Positions 1 through 6,761 of a stretch of DNA of 11,540 bases are shown here, piece after piece. Position numbers and translations under genes: made by a program. The stretch comes from JBEBBU01 sp041158225 (lineage in GTDB: Bacteria; Pseudomonadota; Gammaproteobacteria; Methylococcales; Methylococcaceae). The number at the start of each line of letters is the position of its first letter. Position 1 is the first letter of the stretch. The stretch is from assembly GCA_041158225.1 (NCBI GenBank), contig JBEBBU010000140.1, forward strand, positions 1 through 11,540. The letters run 5' to 3'. The notes below the pieces were generated by a model. That model worked only from the letters and a program-made list of their open reading frames with translations. It was not told the origin of the DNA and did not search any database.

Positions 1-32
1 ACCTGCTCGACCCACTTGATTCGTGCTTCCAT
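1..32 (-). CDS. yhfA: OsmC-family protein, N-terminal fragment (YhfA-like)
   Basis: Reading leftward from the ATG at 30-32 gives MEARIKWVEQ before the window ends. This closely resembles the N-terminus I recall for E. coli YhfA (MQARVKWVEG), an OsmC-family protein encoded divergently from crp. A purine-rich stretch (GGGGGGCAGG) lies just upstream of the ATG and could serve as the ribosome binding site. OsmC-family proteins include thiol peroxidases, but the role of YhfA itself is not well defined and nothing here adds to it. The identification rests on only 10 residues plus the conserved position next to crp, so it is likely but not proven. The rest of the gene lies outside the window. Confidence 0.65.
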   Translation of the reverse strand, partial: MEARIKWVEQ

Positions 33-187
33 GTGCCTGCCCCCCGATTTCAAGCGACATAGAGTACCACAATCGTCTTTAAAGCGTATGACAGGCAATG
101 CCATACACTCGCGCAATTTTATGGCATGACAGACCCCGAAAGCATAAAATCAGCACTACAGAAAATTACTGCCATGAAGGGGTCCTG
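33..187. promoter_or_regulatory. Divergent yhfA-crp intergenic region
   Basis: This 155-base region separates the two divergent starts and must hold promoters for both. A TAAAAT (145-150) could be a -10 for crp, but there is no convincing -35 at 16-18 bases. No clear promoter is visible for the leftward gene. An imperfect palindrome occupies 86-106. A TATGGCAT at 120-127 repeats one arm of that palindrome in inverted orientation. The crp ribosome binding site is AAGGGG at 177-182, five bases before ATG 188. I see no TGTGA-N6-TCACA CRP operator here, so classical CRP autoregulation is not evident. Confidence 0.5.
86..106. repeat. Inverted repeat, candidate operator
   Basis: The sequence has the form GTATGnCA-N5-TGnCATAC, with seven of eight arm positions matching on each side around a centre at about 96. 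It has an odd length and lacks the TGTGA/TCACA half-sites of CRP. Part of an arm (TATGGCAT) recurs at 120-127. It could be an operator controlling crp, yhfA or both. The regulator is unknown and chance is not excluded. Confidence 0.35.
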
Positions 188-847
188 ATGTCTGTCATTC
201 CGCGCAAACCGGCTACACGCTCACCTGCACTGGAGCGTCTGCTCACCTTCTGCCATACGCACAGTTACAACCCGAGACAAAGGGTGGCGCGTGCCGGCAA
301 CACGCTGGATATTCTTTACTACATTGAGTCCGGCTCACTGGCTGTCACCCTGCCCCACGAAGACAGCGACCAGGAAATCGTACTGGCCTATCTCAACAAG
401 GGGGAGTTCGTGGGCGAACTTGGCCTGTTTCTGGGGCCGCAGGAGCTTGAAGTCACCGTCACGACACGCGAAGCCTGCAAGCTTGCTGAAATAAGTTATG
501 CAAGGCTGCATCAGCTGCTGCATGAAGAACTCAAGGACGATGCTGCCGAGATCCTGCTCATGATAGGCCATCAGGTTGCCACACGCCTGCTGCGCACCAA
601 TCACAAGGTCAGCAATCTGGCTTTTCTTGATGTGACCGGTCGCATAGCCTCTACCCTGATGGATCTGGCACGGCAACCTGATGCCATGACCCATCCTGAC
701 GGCATGCAGATCAAGGTAACCCGCCAGGAACTGGGCCGGATTGTGGGCTGCTCGCGGGAAATGGCCGGCAGGGTGCTCAAGTCGCTGGAAGACCACGGCC
801 TGATCAGTGCCAAAGGCAAGACCGTGGTCGTATACGGCACCCGCTAG
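188..847 (+). CDS. crp: CRP/Vfr/Clp-type transcriptional regulator with altered cAMP pocket
   Basis: A 219-residue CRP/FNR-family DNA-binding regulator. Start 188 is chosen because AAGGGG sits five bases upstream and the length fits the family (E. coli CRP is 210); the in-frame ATG at 98 would add 30 residues with no family resemblance. Residues about 20-125 form the cyclic-nucleotide-binding beta roll with GELGLF at 76-81. The dimerisation helix follows (about 120-150). The helix-turn-helix at about 178-200 contains GCSREMAGR, which keeps the Arg, Glu and Arg that contact DNA in E. coli CRP, so a TGTGA-N6-TCACA target is expected. The residues aligned with CRP Arg82, Ser83 and Ser128 are Leu87, Glu88 and Asn138, so the cAMP phosphate contacts are missing. 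A five-residue insertion at about 114-119 and the Glu-Val after Leu87 recall Xanthomonas Clp. cAMP control is therefore doubtful. The gene converges with prlC and shares its last four bases. Confidence 0.9.
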   Translation: MSVIPRKPATRSPALERLLTFCHTHSYNPRQRVARAGNTLDILYYIESGSLAVTLPHEDSDQEIVLAYLNKGEFVGELGLFLGPQELEVTVTTREACKLAEISYARLHQLLHEELKDDAAEILLMIGHQVATRLLRTNHKVSNLAFLDVTGRIASTLMDLARQPDAMTHPDGMQIKVTRQELGRIVGCSREMAGRVLKSLEDHGLISAKGKTVVVYGTR

Positions 848-2919
848 ACGGTTTCAGCCACCTCAACCGCAATGCCACTGTGTCTGAGCAGTGGCTCCAG
901 GCTGGGTTCGCGCCCCCTGAAAGCCACGAAAGAGTCCATGGCATCGCGTTGCCCACCCTGTTCCAGTACATTCAGCATGAAACTCCGGCCCACTTCCTCA
1001 TCAAAGACGCCTTTCTCCTCAAACAGGGAGAAAGCGTCGCTGGACAGGACTTCCGCCCATTTGTAGCTGTAGTAACCTGCCGCATAGCCTCCGGAGAAGA
1101 TATGGGAAAAGCTGTGGGGAAAACGGTTGAAAGAAGGCGGCATGATGACAGAGACCTCCTCTCTGACTTCGGCCAGCAGTGCATAAATCCGCTCAATCGA
1201 AGGTGTCTGGGCATCACAGTGAATCATGAAATCAAACAGGGCAAACTCCAGCTGTCTGAGCATCTGCAATCCAGACTGGAAATTGCGGGCCGCCAGCATC
1301 TTGTCCAGCAGCGCACGGGGCAGCGGTTCAGCATCTTCATGATGTGACGAAATCAGCGCCAGCGCTTCTGGATCCCAGCAGAAGTTTTCCATGAACTGGC
1401 TGGGAAGCTCAACCGCATCCCATTCAACCCCACGAATACCCGAAACGGCCGCATGGTCAACCTGGGTCAGCATATGATGCAGGCCGTGGCCAAACTCATG
1501 GAACAGGGTCACGACCTCATCATGACGCAGCAGTGCCGGGCCATCAGAAGCAGGTGGCGTAAAATTGCAGACCAGATAAGCTACCGGATACTGGATCTGT
1601 CCACTGGCCCGGCGGCGACCGGTACACTCATCCATCCAGGCACCGCCGCGCTTTTTGGGTCTGGCATACAGATCCAGGAAGAAACTGCCACGCAACTGGC
1701 CGTGGGCATCGCGTATGTCATAAAAATCCACATCCGGATGCCAGCGCTGTACATCATTACGCAGGTGAATCTGCAGGCCATAGAGCCGGTTCAGTACATC
1801 AAACAGTCCCTGCACGACATGATTGGCGGGAAAATAGGCGCGCACTTCTTCCTCACTGAAAGCAAAGCGGTGCTGCCTCAGCTTTTCCGAATAATAGGCC
1901 ATGTCCCAGGCTTCAAGGTTATCCAGTCCATGCATCTCGCGTGCATAGTGTCTGAGCTCCTCCAGATCGGCAAGCGCAACTGCGCGGGATTTGGCGGCAA
2001 GATCCCTGAGGAAAGCCAGCACCTGATCCGTGCTTTCTGCCATTTTAGTGGCCAGCGACAGTTCGGCATAACTGGCATAGCCAAGCAGAGTGGCTTCTTC
2101 CTGGCGCAGGGCCAGAATCTGGGCCATGAGCGGGCCATTGTCCCATTTGCCGGCATTAGGCCCCTGATCCGAAGCACGCGTGGCGTGCGCCTTGTAGAAC
2201 AGGTGGCGCAGGGCGCGATCATCGGCATAGGTCATGATGGCGATGTAGGACGGGTACTCCAGATTGAAGACCCATCCCTGTTCACCTGCGAGCTCGGCAG
2301 CCTGCCTGCCTAAAGCCAGCGCCGATTCAGGCAGACCTTTCAGCTGTTCTACATCGCGGATACAGTGGTGCCAGCCCTGGGTAGCATCCAGTACATGATC
2401 AGAAAACTGGCTGCACAGCCGGGACAGTTCGCTGGCAATTTCACCATAGCGCTGCTTCCTGTCTGCAGGCAGATCAATACCTGAAAGCCTGAAATCGCGC
2501 AGTGCGTTATCGACCGTACGATGCTGGCCGGCATCCAGCAGTGCGTAATCAGCACGCGCCGCCAGCTTCTGGTAAGCCCGGAACAGTGGCTCGTTCTGTC
2601 CCATTTCAGTCGCGTACTCACTGAGCAGCGGCAGCGACTGGGTATAGGCTTCCCTGAGCGCTTCACTGTTCATGACCGCATTCAGGTGACTGACCGGTGA
2701 CCAGGCACGGTTCAGGCGGTCATCCAGCGCATCCAGAGGTTCAACCAGTGTTGCCCAGCTACAGTTATCCGGGTTGGCCAGCAGCTCAGCGATGGCCTTG
2801 CGGTTATCCGCCAGGATGGCCTGCACGGCCGGCACCACATGCTCGGGAAGAATACGGTCAAAAGCAGGCAGGGTTGCAGGGTGCAAAAGAGGGTTCACAT
2901 CATTCATGGCCAGATTCAT
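844..2919 (-). CDS. prlC: Oligopeptidase A, M3 family zinc metallopeptidase
   Basis: A 691-residue cytosolic thimet-type oligopeptidase of family M3, which degrades short peptides including cleaved signal peptides. It matches E. coli OpdA/PrlC (about 680 residues) along its whole length as I recall that sequence, for example TRASDQGPNAGKWDN (248-262) and RGGAWMD (424-430). The zinc motif HEFGH is at 474-478, and the third ligand is Glu504 in DAVELPSQ. The substrate-binding FPHSFSHIF and GYAAGYYSY segments (about 600-619) are intact, so the enzyme should be active. There is no signal peptide. The start at 2919 lacks a clear Shine-Dalgarno sequence; an in-frame ATG four codons later is an alternative, and E. 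coli begins near there. It lies 27 bases after the pyrophosphatase-like gene and probably ends that operon. Its TAG stop (844-846) lies inside the end of the convergent crp gene. Confidence 0.96.
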   Translation of the reverse strand: MNLAMNDVNPLLHPATLPAFDRILPEHVVPAVQAILADNRKAIAELLANPDNCSWATLVEPLDALDDRLNRAWSPVSHLNAVMNSEALREAYTQSLPLLSEYATEMGQNEPLFRAYQKLAARADYALLDAGQHRTVDNALRDFRLSGIDLPADRKQRYGEIASELSRLCSQFSDHVLDATQGWHHCIRDVEQLKGLPESALALGRQAAELAGEQGWVFNLEYPSYIAIMTYADDRALRHLFYKAHATRASDQGPNAGKWDNGPLMAQILALRQEEATLLGYASYAELSLATKMAESTDQVLAFLRDLAAKSRAVALADLEELRHYAREMHGLDNLEAWDMAYYSEKLRQHRFAFSEEEVRAYFPANHVVQGLFDVLNRLYGLQIHLRNDVQRWHPDVDFYDIRDAHGQLRGSFFLDLYARPKKRGGAWMDECTGRRRASGQIQYPVAYLVCNFTPPASDGPALLRHDEVVTLFHEFGHGLHHMLTQVDHAAVSGIRGVEWDAVELPSQFMENFCWDPEALALISSHHEDAEPLPRALLDKMLAARNFQSGLQMLRQLEFALFDFMIHCDAQTPSIERIYALLAEVREEVSVIMPPSFNRFPHSFSHIFSGGYAAGYYSYKWAEVLSSDAFSLFEEKGVFDEEVGRSFMLNVLEQGGQRDAMDSFVAFRGREPSLEPLLRHSGIAVEVAETV

Positions 2920-2946
2920 CCGTGCTGTCAGGAAAATGGAGGTGCA

Positions 2947-4998
2947 TCAGCCAAGCACGGCAGTCAGGAGCACTGCCACAGCCACCAGCTTGATCACCGG
3001 ATTAAGAGTGGGCCCAGCAAGGCCTTGCAGTCCCTGACAGGTTTCCTGATATAGGACAAGATCACCGGCAACGGGTTCAACCGGTACCAGCAGTTTTTCC
3101 CTGACCTGGTCCACAGGCAGATCGGGTTCTGCTTCTGAAGCCGTCCAGAATGCGCGGGTATAGGTCATGAAAAATCCCACCACAGCAGCCCCCAGCACCA
3201 TACCTGACAGGGCTTCCCTACCCAGCAGCCAGGATGCCGCCAGCACCATCACCAGCGGCAGGAGCGCCGGGATGAGCAGTTCGATGAAGACAGCCTGGGT
3301 CAACACCTCCATGCAACGGCCAAACTCTGGTCTGGCGCGGTAAGCCACAATGCCGGGCATCAGGGCAAACTGGCGCCGGACTTCCTGCATCATCGCAGCC
3401 GCTGCACGCCTGACAGCATCCTGCATGGTCATGAGCATGACATACGGAATGGCACCTCCCAGCATCAGTCCCACCATGACACGCGCATCAAGAAGGTCGA
3501 TGGTAAATGCAAGGCTCATGGATTTTGCAAAAGCCAGCAGCGCCAGCCATACCACGAGAAGGGTCAGCGAAACCGAATAGGCATGGCTGGCTGCCAGCAT
3601 ACGGGCCCCATCAGCGCTATCGCAGGCACAGGCAGAGGCATCCTCTGCACTGGCCACACGGCAGATTTCAGCAGCATTCGCCAGTAGCGGTGCCTGCACA
3701 TGCAGAGCCAGCATACCCGGCAGCAGACTGAGTGCGGCCATGGCGGCAAGTATCACGCCCAGCGTGCCTGCCAGTGCGTAAGCCGCCCAGATGACCGAAG
3801 ACGCCGCCAGTAATGGCAGTAGCACCTCACGCAGCCTGAGCAGCCCACGCCATGGTGTCACCGCAGCGTGGTCAGCAGCGCGCTGTACGGCACAGAGCAG
3901 CGCCAGCGCAAGCCCCAAGGCCACAGCAGCCAGCAGATGCAGCATGCCGTAGGCATCGCCCCCAAAGCCGACTGGCTGCTCCAGCAGGGTCCAGGCCAGA
4001 GGCATGAAAACTGCCAGCACCAGCATGGCTCCAGACATCATGAGGCGCACGACAGGCGGCATATCGCCCTCAGGCTGACGCAGGGCTTTCGTGACCGGCG
4101 CGGCCAGCGCAGCCAGACCAAGCGTCACCAGCAGCATGGGCAACTCCACCAGATGGGCAGCCTCGGGCGCCAGCAGCGAAATGGCCAGCATGGCGGCTGC
4201 AAGTCCAAGCACCAGCGTTTCCGCAAGATCAGCACTCATGCCACCGATCTCGGCCACAGTCACAGCGGCCTGCTCCACCATAGTCGCCATATTGCGTGAA
4301 TCGTGCTGACCCACTGGCATAAGGCCACGCTGCAGCAGTCCGTCCACTGCAGATCTGGCGGCCTGCACCATCAGTCCGCCACCAAGACGTGCATGCAGAG
4401 CCATCAGCGAACTGCCCAGTGCGTAGGCTGCGAGAGCGTGCATGGGATGCGTGACCTCAAGTGCTGTCAGGGCTACATGGTAGAGGGCAAAGCCCGCCAG
4501 GATCATGGCAGTCACCAGCACACTCACCATCATGGCACAGCGGCGTGCATGAACGGATGGCGCATCAGCAGCGGCAATACGCAGATTACAGCGTACGGCC
4601 ATGTTCACCGTCAGAAAAACAGCGGTTGCAGACAGCGTGGCGCCAAGCAGGAAACCGGAAGCCACTGGCCACGACACCATCCAGCCAAGCATGAGTGCGC
4701 CCCCGGCCGCCAGCCCCCCCAAAAGACGGTAATGCCGCCTGAGACAGGCATTGACAGCCAGGTGGATGGCACTGGCGACTTCCTGCATGTGCGGACTCCC
4801 TGCCGCCGTGTTATGCAGCTGGCGCAGGGCATCACTGCCGAAGTGGAGAATGGCAAAAACCACCAGTAGCGTGAAAGCGGGCATCAGCCCCATCACCATA
4901 AAAGTGCCGATCACCGCCAGAAGGCCGGCTGCAGGCGCCATCCTGAGCGCGATGGAGAAAGTGGATGATTGGATTGGTAAGGGTTTTACAGTCGCCAT
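2947..4998 (-). CDS. Degenerate membrane-bound pyrophosphatase homologue (predicted pseudoenzyme)
   Basis: A 683-residue, very hydrophobic protein with about 15-16 predicted membrane helices, the size of ion-pumping membrane pyrophosphatases (M-PPase, HppA; about 660-780). Family relationship is clear in RLGGG (204-208), RNMAT (235-239), the stretch from DLLDARVMVGLMLGG through EVRRQF (539-544) to RPEFGRC (556-562), LLGREALSGMVLGA, and the C-terminal AGPTLN...IKL (661 onward). Catalytic motifs are eroded. The DNVGDNVGD segment reads EQAAVTVAE (242-250). AWDNAKK reads FWTASEA (617-623). The DNAGG loop begins with Ala instead of Asp. The DTVGDPFKDT segment has no Asp or Lys. Only a few Asp survive, such as the pair in CDSADG (459-464). 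It is unlikely to hydrolyse pyrophosphate or pump ions as known members do. ATG 4998 is preferred; an upstream TTG (5031) is possible. The frame is open throughout, so it is retained rather than decaying. Function unknown. Confidence 0.8.
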   Translation of the reverse strand: MATVKPLPIQSSTFSIALRMAPAAGLLAVIGTFMVMGLMPAFTLLVVFAILHFGSDALRQLHNTAAGSPHMQEVASAIHLAVNACLRRHYRLLGGLAAGGALMLGWMVSWPVASGFLLGATLSATAVFLTVNMAVRCNLRIAAADAPSVHARRCAMMVSVLVTAMILAGFALYHVALTALEVTHPMHALAAYALGSSLMALHARLGGGLMVQAARSAVDGLLQRGLMPVGQHDSRNMATMVEQAAVTVAEIGGMSADLAETLVLGLAAAMLAISLLAPEAAHLVELPMLLVTLGLAALAAPVTKALRQPEGDMPPVVRLMMSGAMLVLAVFMPLAWTLLEQPVGFGGDAYGMLHLLAAVALGLALALLCAVQRAADHAAVTPWRGLLRLREVLLPLLAASSVIWAAYALAGTLGVILAAMAALSLLPGMLALHVQAPLLANAAEICRVASAEDASACACDSADGARMLAASHAYSVSLTLLVVWLALLAFAKSMSLAFTIDLLDARVMVGLMLGGAIPYVMLMTMQDAVRRAAAAMMQEVRRQFALMPGIVAYRARPEFGRCMEVLTQAVFIELLIPALLPLVMVLAASWLLGREALSGMVLGAAVVGFFMTYTRAFWTASEAEPDLPVDQVREKLLVPVEPVAGDLVLYQETCQGLQGLAGPTLNPVIKLVAVAVLLTAVLG

Positions 4999-5035
4999 GC
5001 TAGCACCGGGAAGGTTATGGGCCCCCTGCAAGGCA

Positions 5036-5908
5036 TCAGTCCACGCGGGACATCAGTGCATCCAGGGCAGAATCAGGAAGAATACGCTTCAGGGCCTTGA
5101 GCAGATAGGCAGGAAACGTGACGGGATAACGCGCCTCGGGATGGCGTGATTCCAGTATGCTGACCAGACGCTTGACGACAGCCTCCGGTCCCTGGGCAAA
5201 CGGCACCCGGACGGATTCATCGCCCGCAAACTGCTTCAGCAGGCTACGGTAACTGGCACTGTGGACGCTGCTGTCAGCAGCCACCCTTTGCTGGAACTGG
5301 CGCACGGCATTGCTACGGAATGCGGTATGGATAGGGCCAGGCTCAATCAGCGACACATGGATGCCACTGCCCCTGAGTTCCAGACGCAGGGTATCCGCCA
5401 GTGCCTCAATGGCATATTTGCTGGCGTTATAGGCACCACGGTAAGGCATGCACACCAGCCCCAGTATGGAACTGTTGTAAATGATACGCCCCTGGTTCAG
5501 ACGGCGCATGGCCGGAATGATACGGTTGGTGAGTTCCTGGGTACCAAAGACATTGCATTCAAACTGTTCGCGCAGACAGTCGCGCGTCAGATCCTCAACA
5601 GCACCTGGCTGGCCATAGGCGGCATTATTGAACAGTGCGTAGATATGTCCCTGCGTCAGGTCAAGCATCCATTCACAGGCTTCAGCAATGGATGAGGAAC
5701 TGGCGAGATCCAGACGGCAGGCGGTGTAGCCCTCCCCGATCAGACGCGCTACATCCTCTTCACTGCGTGCTGTCGCAAAGACCCGGTAGCCCCTGCGGCT
5801 CAGCGTTTCCACAGCACAGTAGCCTATACCACTGGAACAGCCCGTCACCAGCACCGGCCTGTTGGCGCCCGCCAGATCACCGGGATCGATATGCTTCAGG
5901 AAGGCCAT
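5036..5908 (-). CDS. Classical short-chain dehydrogenase/reductase (SDR)
   Basis: A 290-residue NAD(P)-dependent oxidoreductase of the classical SDR superfamily. The Rossmann cofactor motif TGCSSGIG is at 22-29 and NNAAYG at 94-99. The catalytic tetrad is Asn119, Ser147 (NSSILG), Tyr160 and Lys164 (YNASK), with the usual 13-residue Ser-Tyr spacing, followed by PGPI at 190-193. All catalytic residues are present, so it should be active. It resembles the YbbO-like, hydroxysteroid-dehydrogenase-type SDRs in having a C-terminal extension of about 60 residues with hydrophobic stretches (FPAYLLKALKRILP), but the substrate cannot be read from the sequence. The arginines in ATARSEED after beta-2 suggest NADP(H), an inference only. 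It lies 18 bases after the membrane-protein gene and 37 bases before the pyrophosphatase-like gene, so it is probably cotranscribed with both. Confidence 0.88.
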   Translation of the reverse strand: MAFLKHIDPGDLAGANRPVLVTGCSSGIGYCAVETLSRRGYRVFATARSEEDVARLIGEGYTACRLDLASSSSIAEACEWMLDLTQGHIYALFNNAAYGQPGAVEDLTRDCLREQFECNVFGTQELTNRIIPAMRRLNQGRIIYNSSILGLVCMPYRGAYNASKYAIEALADTLRLELRGSGIHVSLIEPGPIHTAFRSNAVRQFQQRVAADSSVHSASYRSLLKQFAGDESVRVPFAQGPEAVVKRLVSILESRHPEARYPVTFPAYLLKALKRILPDSALDALMSRVD

Positions 5909-5926
5909 GGACGGATGAGCCGGCTG

Positions 5927-6646
5927 TCAGTCAGGTTGCGCCGGGAAGTAGGCCGAACGTCGGATGCTTTCCATCAGACGGATCTGCTTCTGCACGCGCC
6001 AGCAGGCACCCAGCATGAACACGGCGCTCAGACCAAAGGATGCGACGCCAAGGTAGTACCAGCCCCTGAGTTCAGCCGCCTCCGCAACCGCTGCAGGCAG
6101 CACCGGGTTGCGGCCATGCGGCCGGTAACGCTGCGGATCATCTTCTGCCAGCACCTTGCCGCCTGACGCGGCAAACCCCTGCAGGAACATCAGTTCAGAC
6201 TTGATTTCTTCGATGGCCTTGAGGCCATCGGCACCCAGCTGGCCACGCTGCAGATTGTGTTCCAGCTCACGGATACGCTTTTCCACTGATTCCTTGAGCA
6301 GACCGGCCATGCGCGACTGTAACTGTTCCAGTTCAGCATCGTACTGCAGCGCCTCACTGCTGGTGACGACAGCACCACCTGATAGCTCAGGTTCCGGTGC
6401 CGGTACCGGCAGCGCCAATACGCCGGTGGTCGCAGGTCTTGCCAGATCCAGCATACCGGAAGCTGCCAGCAGCTGCCCACCGCGCACCAGCAGAAAAACG
6501 GCGAAGGCAAAAAAAATGAAGGCAAAGACTGACAGTAATACGCGAAGCCCACGCTCACGAGCCATCTGGTCATCATCCGGGAAAGGGATGGGGGCGCGGG
6601 CTACGGGACGTTCGGAATGACGATGATGTGCTTGCAATGTTCTCAC
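5927..6646 (-). CDS. Two-TM membrane protein with coiled-coil loop, unknown function
   Basis: A 239-residue protein I do not recognise. It has a basic N-terminus (1-34), a strong membrane segment at about 35-55 (LRVLLSVFAFIFFAFAVFLL), a Pro/Ala-rich linker (about 70-92), a charged heptad-like helical region at about 98-155 typical of a coiled coil, and a second membrane segment at about 196-215. A basic tail (RVQKQIRLMESIRR) follows. Positive charges flank both membrane segments, suggesting that both ends are cytoplasmic and the coiled coil is periplasmic. The start is GTG at 6646, supported by AGAGG eight bases upstream; the in-frame ATG at codon 28 is an alternative that would still keep TM1. 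It is the first gene of the leftward cluster with the SDR, the pyrophosphatase homologue and prlC. It may organise or partner another membrane protein, but no function can be assigned. Confidence 0.78.
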   Translation of the reverse strand: MRTLQAHHRHSERPVARAPIPFPDDDQMARERGLRVLLSVFAFIFFAFAVFLLVRGGQLLAASGMLDLARPATTGVLALPVPAPEPELSGGAVVTSSEALQYDAELEQLQSRMAGLLKESVEKRIRELEHNLQRGQLGADGLKAIEEIKSELMFLQGFAASGGKVLAEDDPQRYRPHGRNPVLPAAVAEAAELRGWYYLGVASFGLSAVFMLGACWRVQKQIRLMESIRRSAYFPAQPD

Positions 6647-6761
6647 GCCTGAAGCCTCTGGTTCACTGGATTGGCCGCGCTCACTACTGACTTGAGACGA
6701 ATCAGGAACTACCCTAACTATAAGTCTTAACTATGACAGAACACACCGCGGGGGTCAATCA
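6647..6761 (-). promoter_or_regulatory. Candidate promoter region for the four-gene leftward operon
   Basis: The 115 bases between the rlmKL stop and the GTG start contain TTGACC (on + strand 6753-6758) and CATAGT (6730-6735) separated by 17 bases. These match the sigma-70 -35 and -10 boxes at five and four of six positions. A second -10-like TATAGT (five of six) lies 13 bases further downstream at 6717-6722 without a good -35. A transcript from the first would have a leader of roughly 80 bases. The segment is locally richer in A+T than its surroundings. I see no strong intrinsic terminator for rlmKL, so readthrough from it is also possible. Confidence 0.45.
6715..6734. repeat. Short direct repeat (TAACTAT twice) over the -10 elements
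   Basis: TAACTAT occurs at 6715-6721 and 6728-6734, with starts 13 bases apart. Read on the minus strand, each copy (ATAGTTA) carries a -10-like hexamer. The arrangement could reflect tandem transcription starts or a direct-repeat binding site. At seven bases it may also be coincidental. Confidence 0.35.

Noticed and set aside
98..187. Upstream in-frame start of the CRP-like gene at 98, adding 30 residues
   Set aside because: The extension shows no CRP-family similarity, lies over promoter-like DNA, and ATG 188 has AAGGGG at ideal spacing and gives the family length.
1453..2313. 286-codon open frame on the plus strand inside prlC
   Set aside because: It is wholly antisense to the conserved oligopeptidase gene and has no recognisable domain; such shadows are common in GC-rich coding DNA.
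4999..5031. TTG start at 5031 for the pyrophosphatase homologue
   Set aside because: The 11 extra residues are polar, there is no nearby Shine-Dalgarno sequence, and ATG 4998 leads directly into the first membrane helix; kept only as an alternative.
6690..6710. Weak dyad CTGA...TCAG after rlmKL as a terminator
   Set aside because: The stem is only about four perfect base pairs and no U-tract follows in the direction of transcription.
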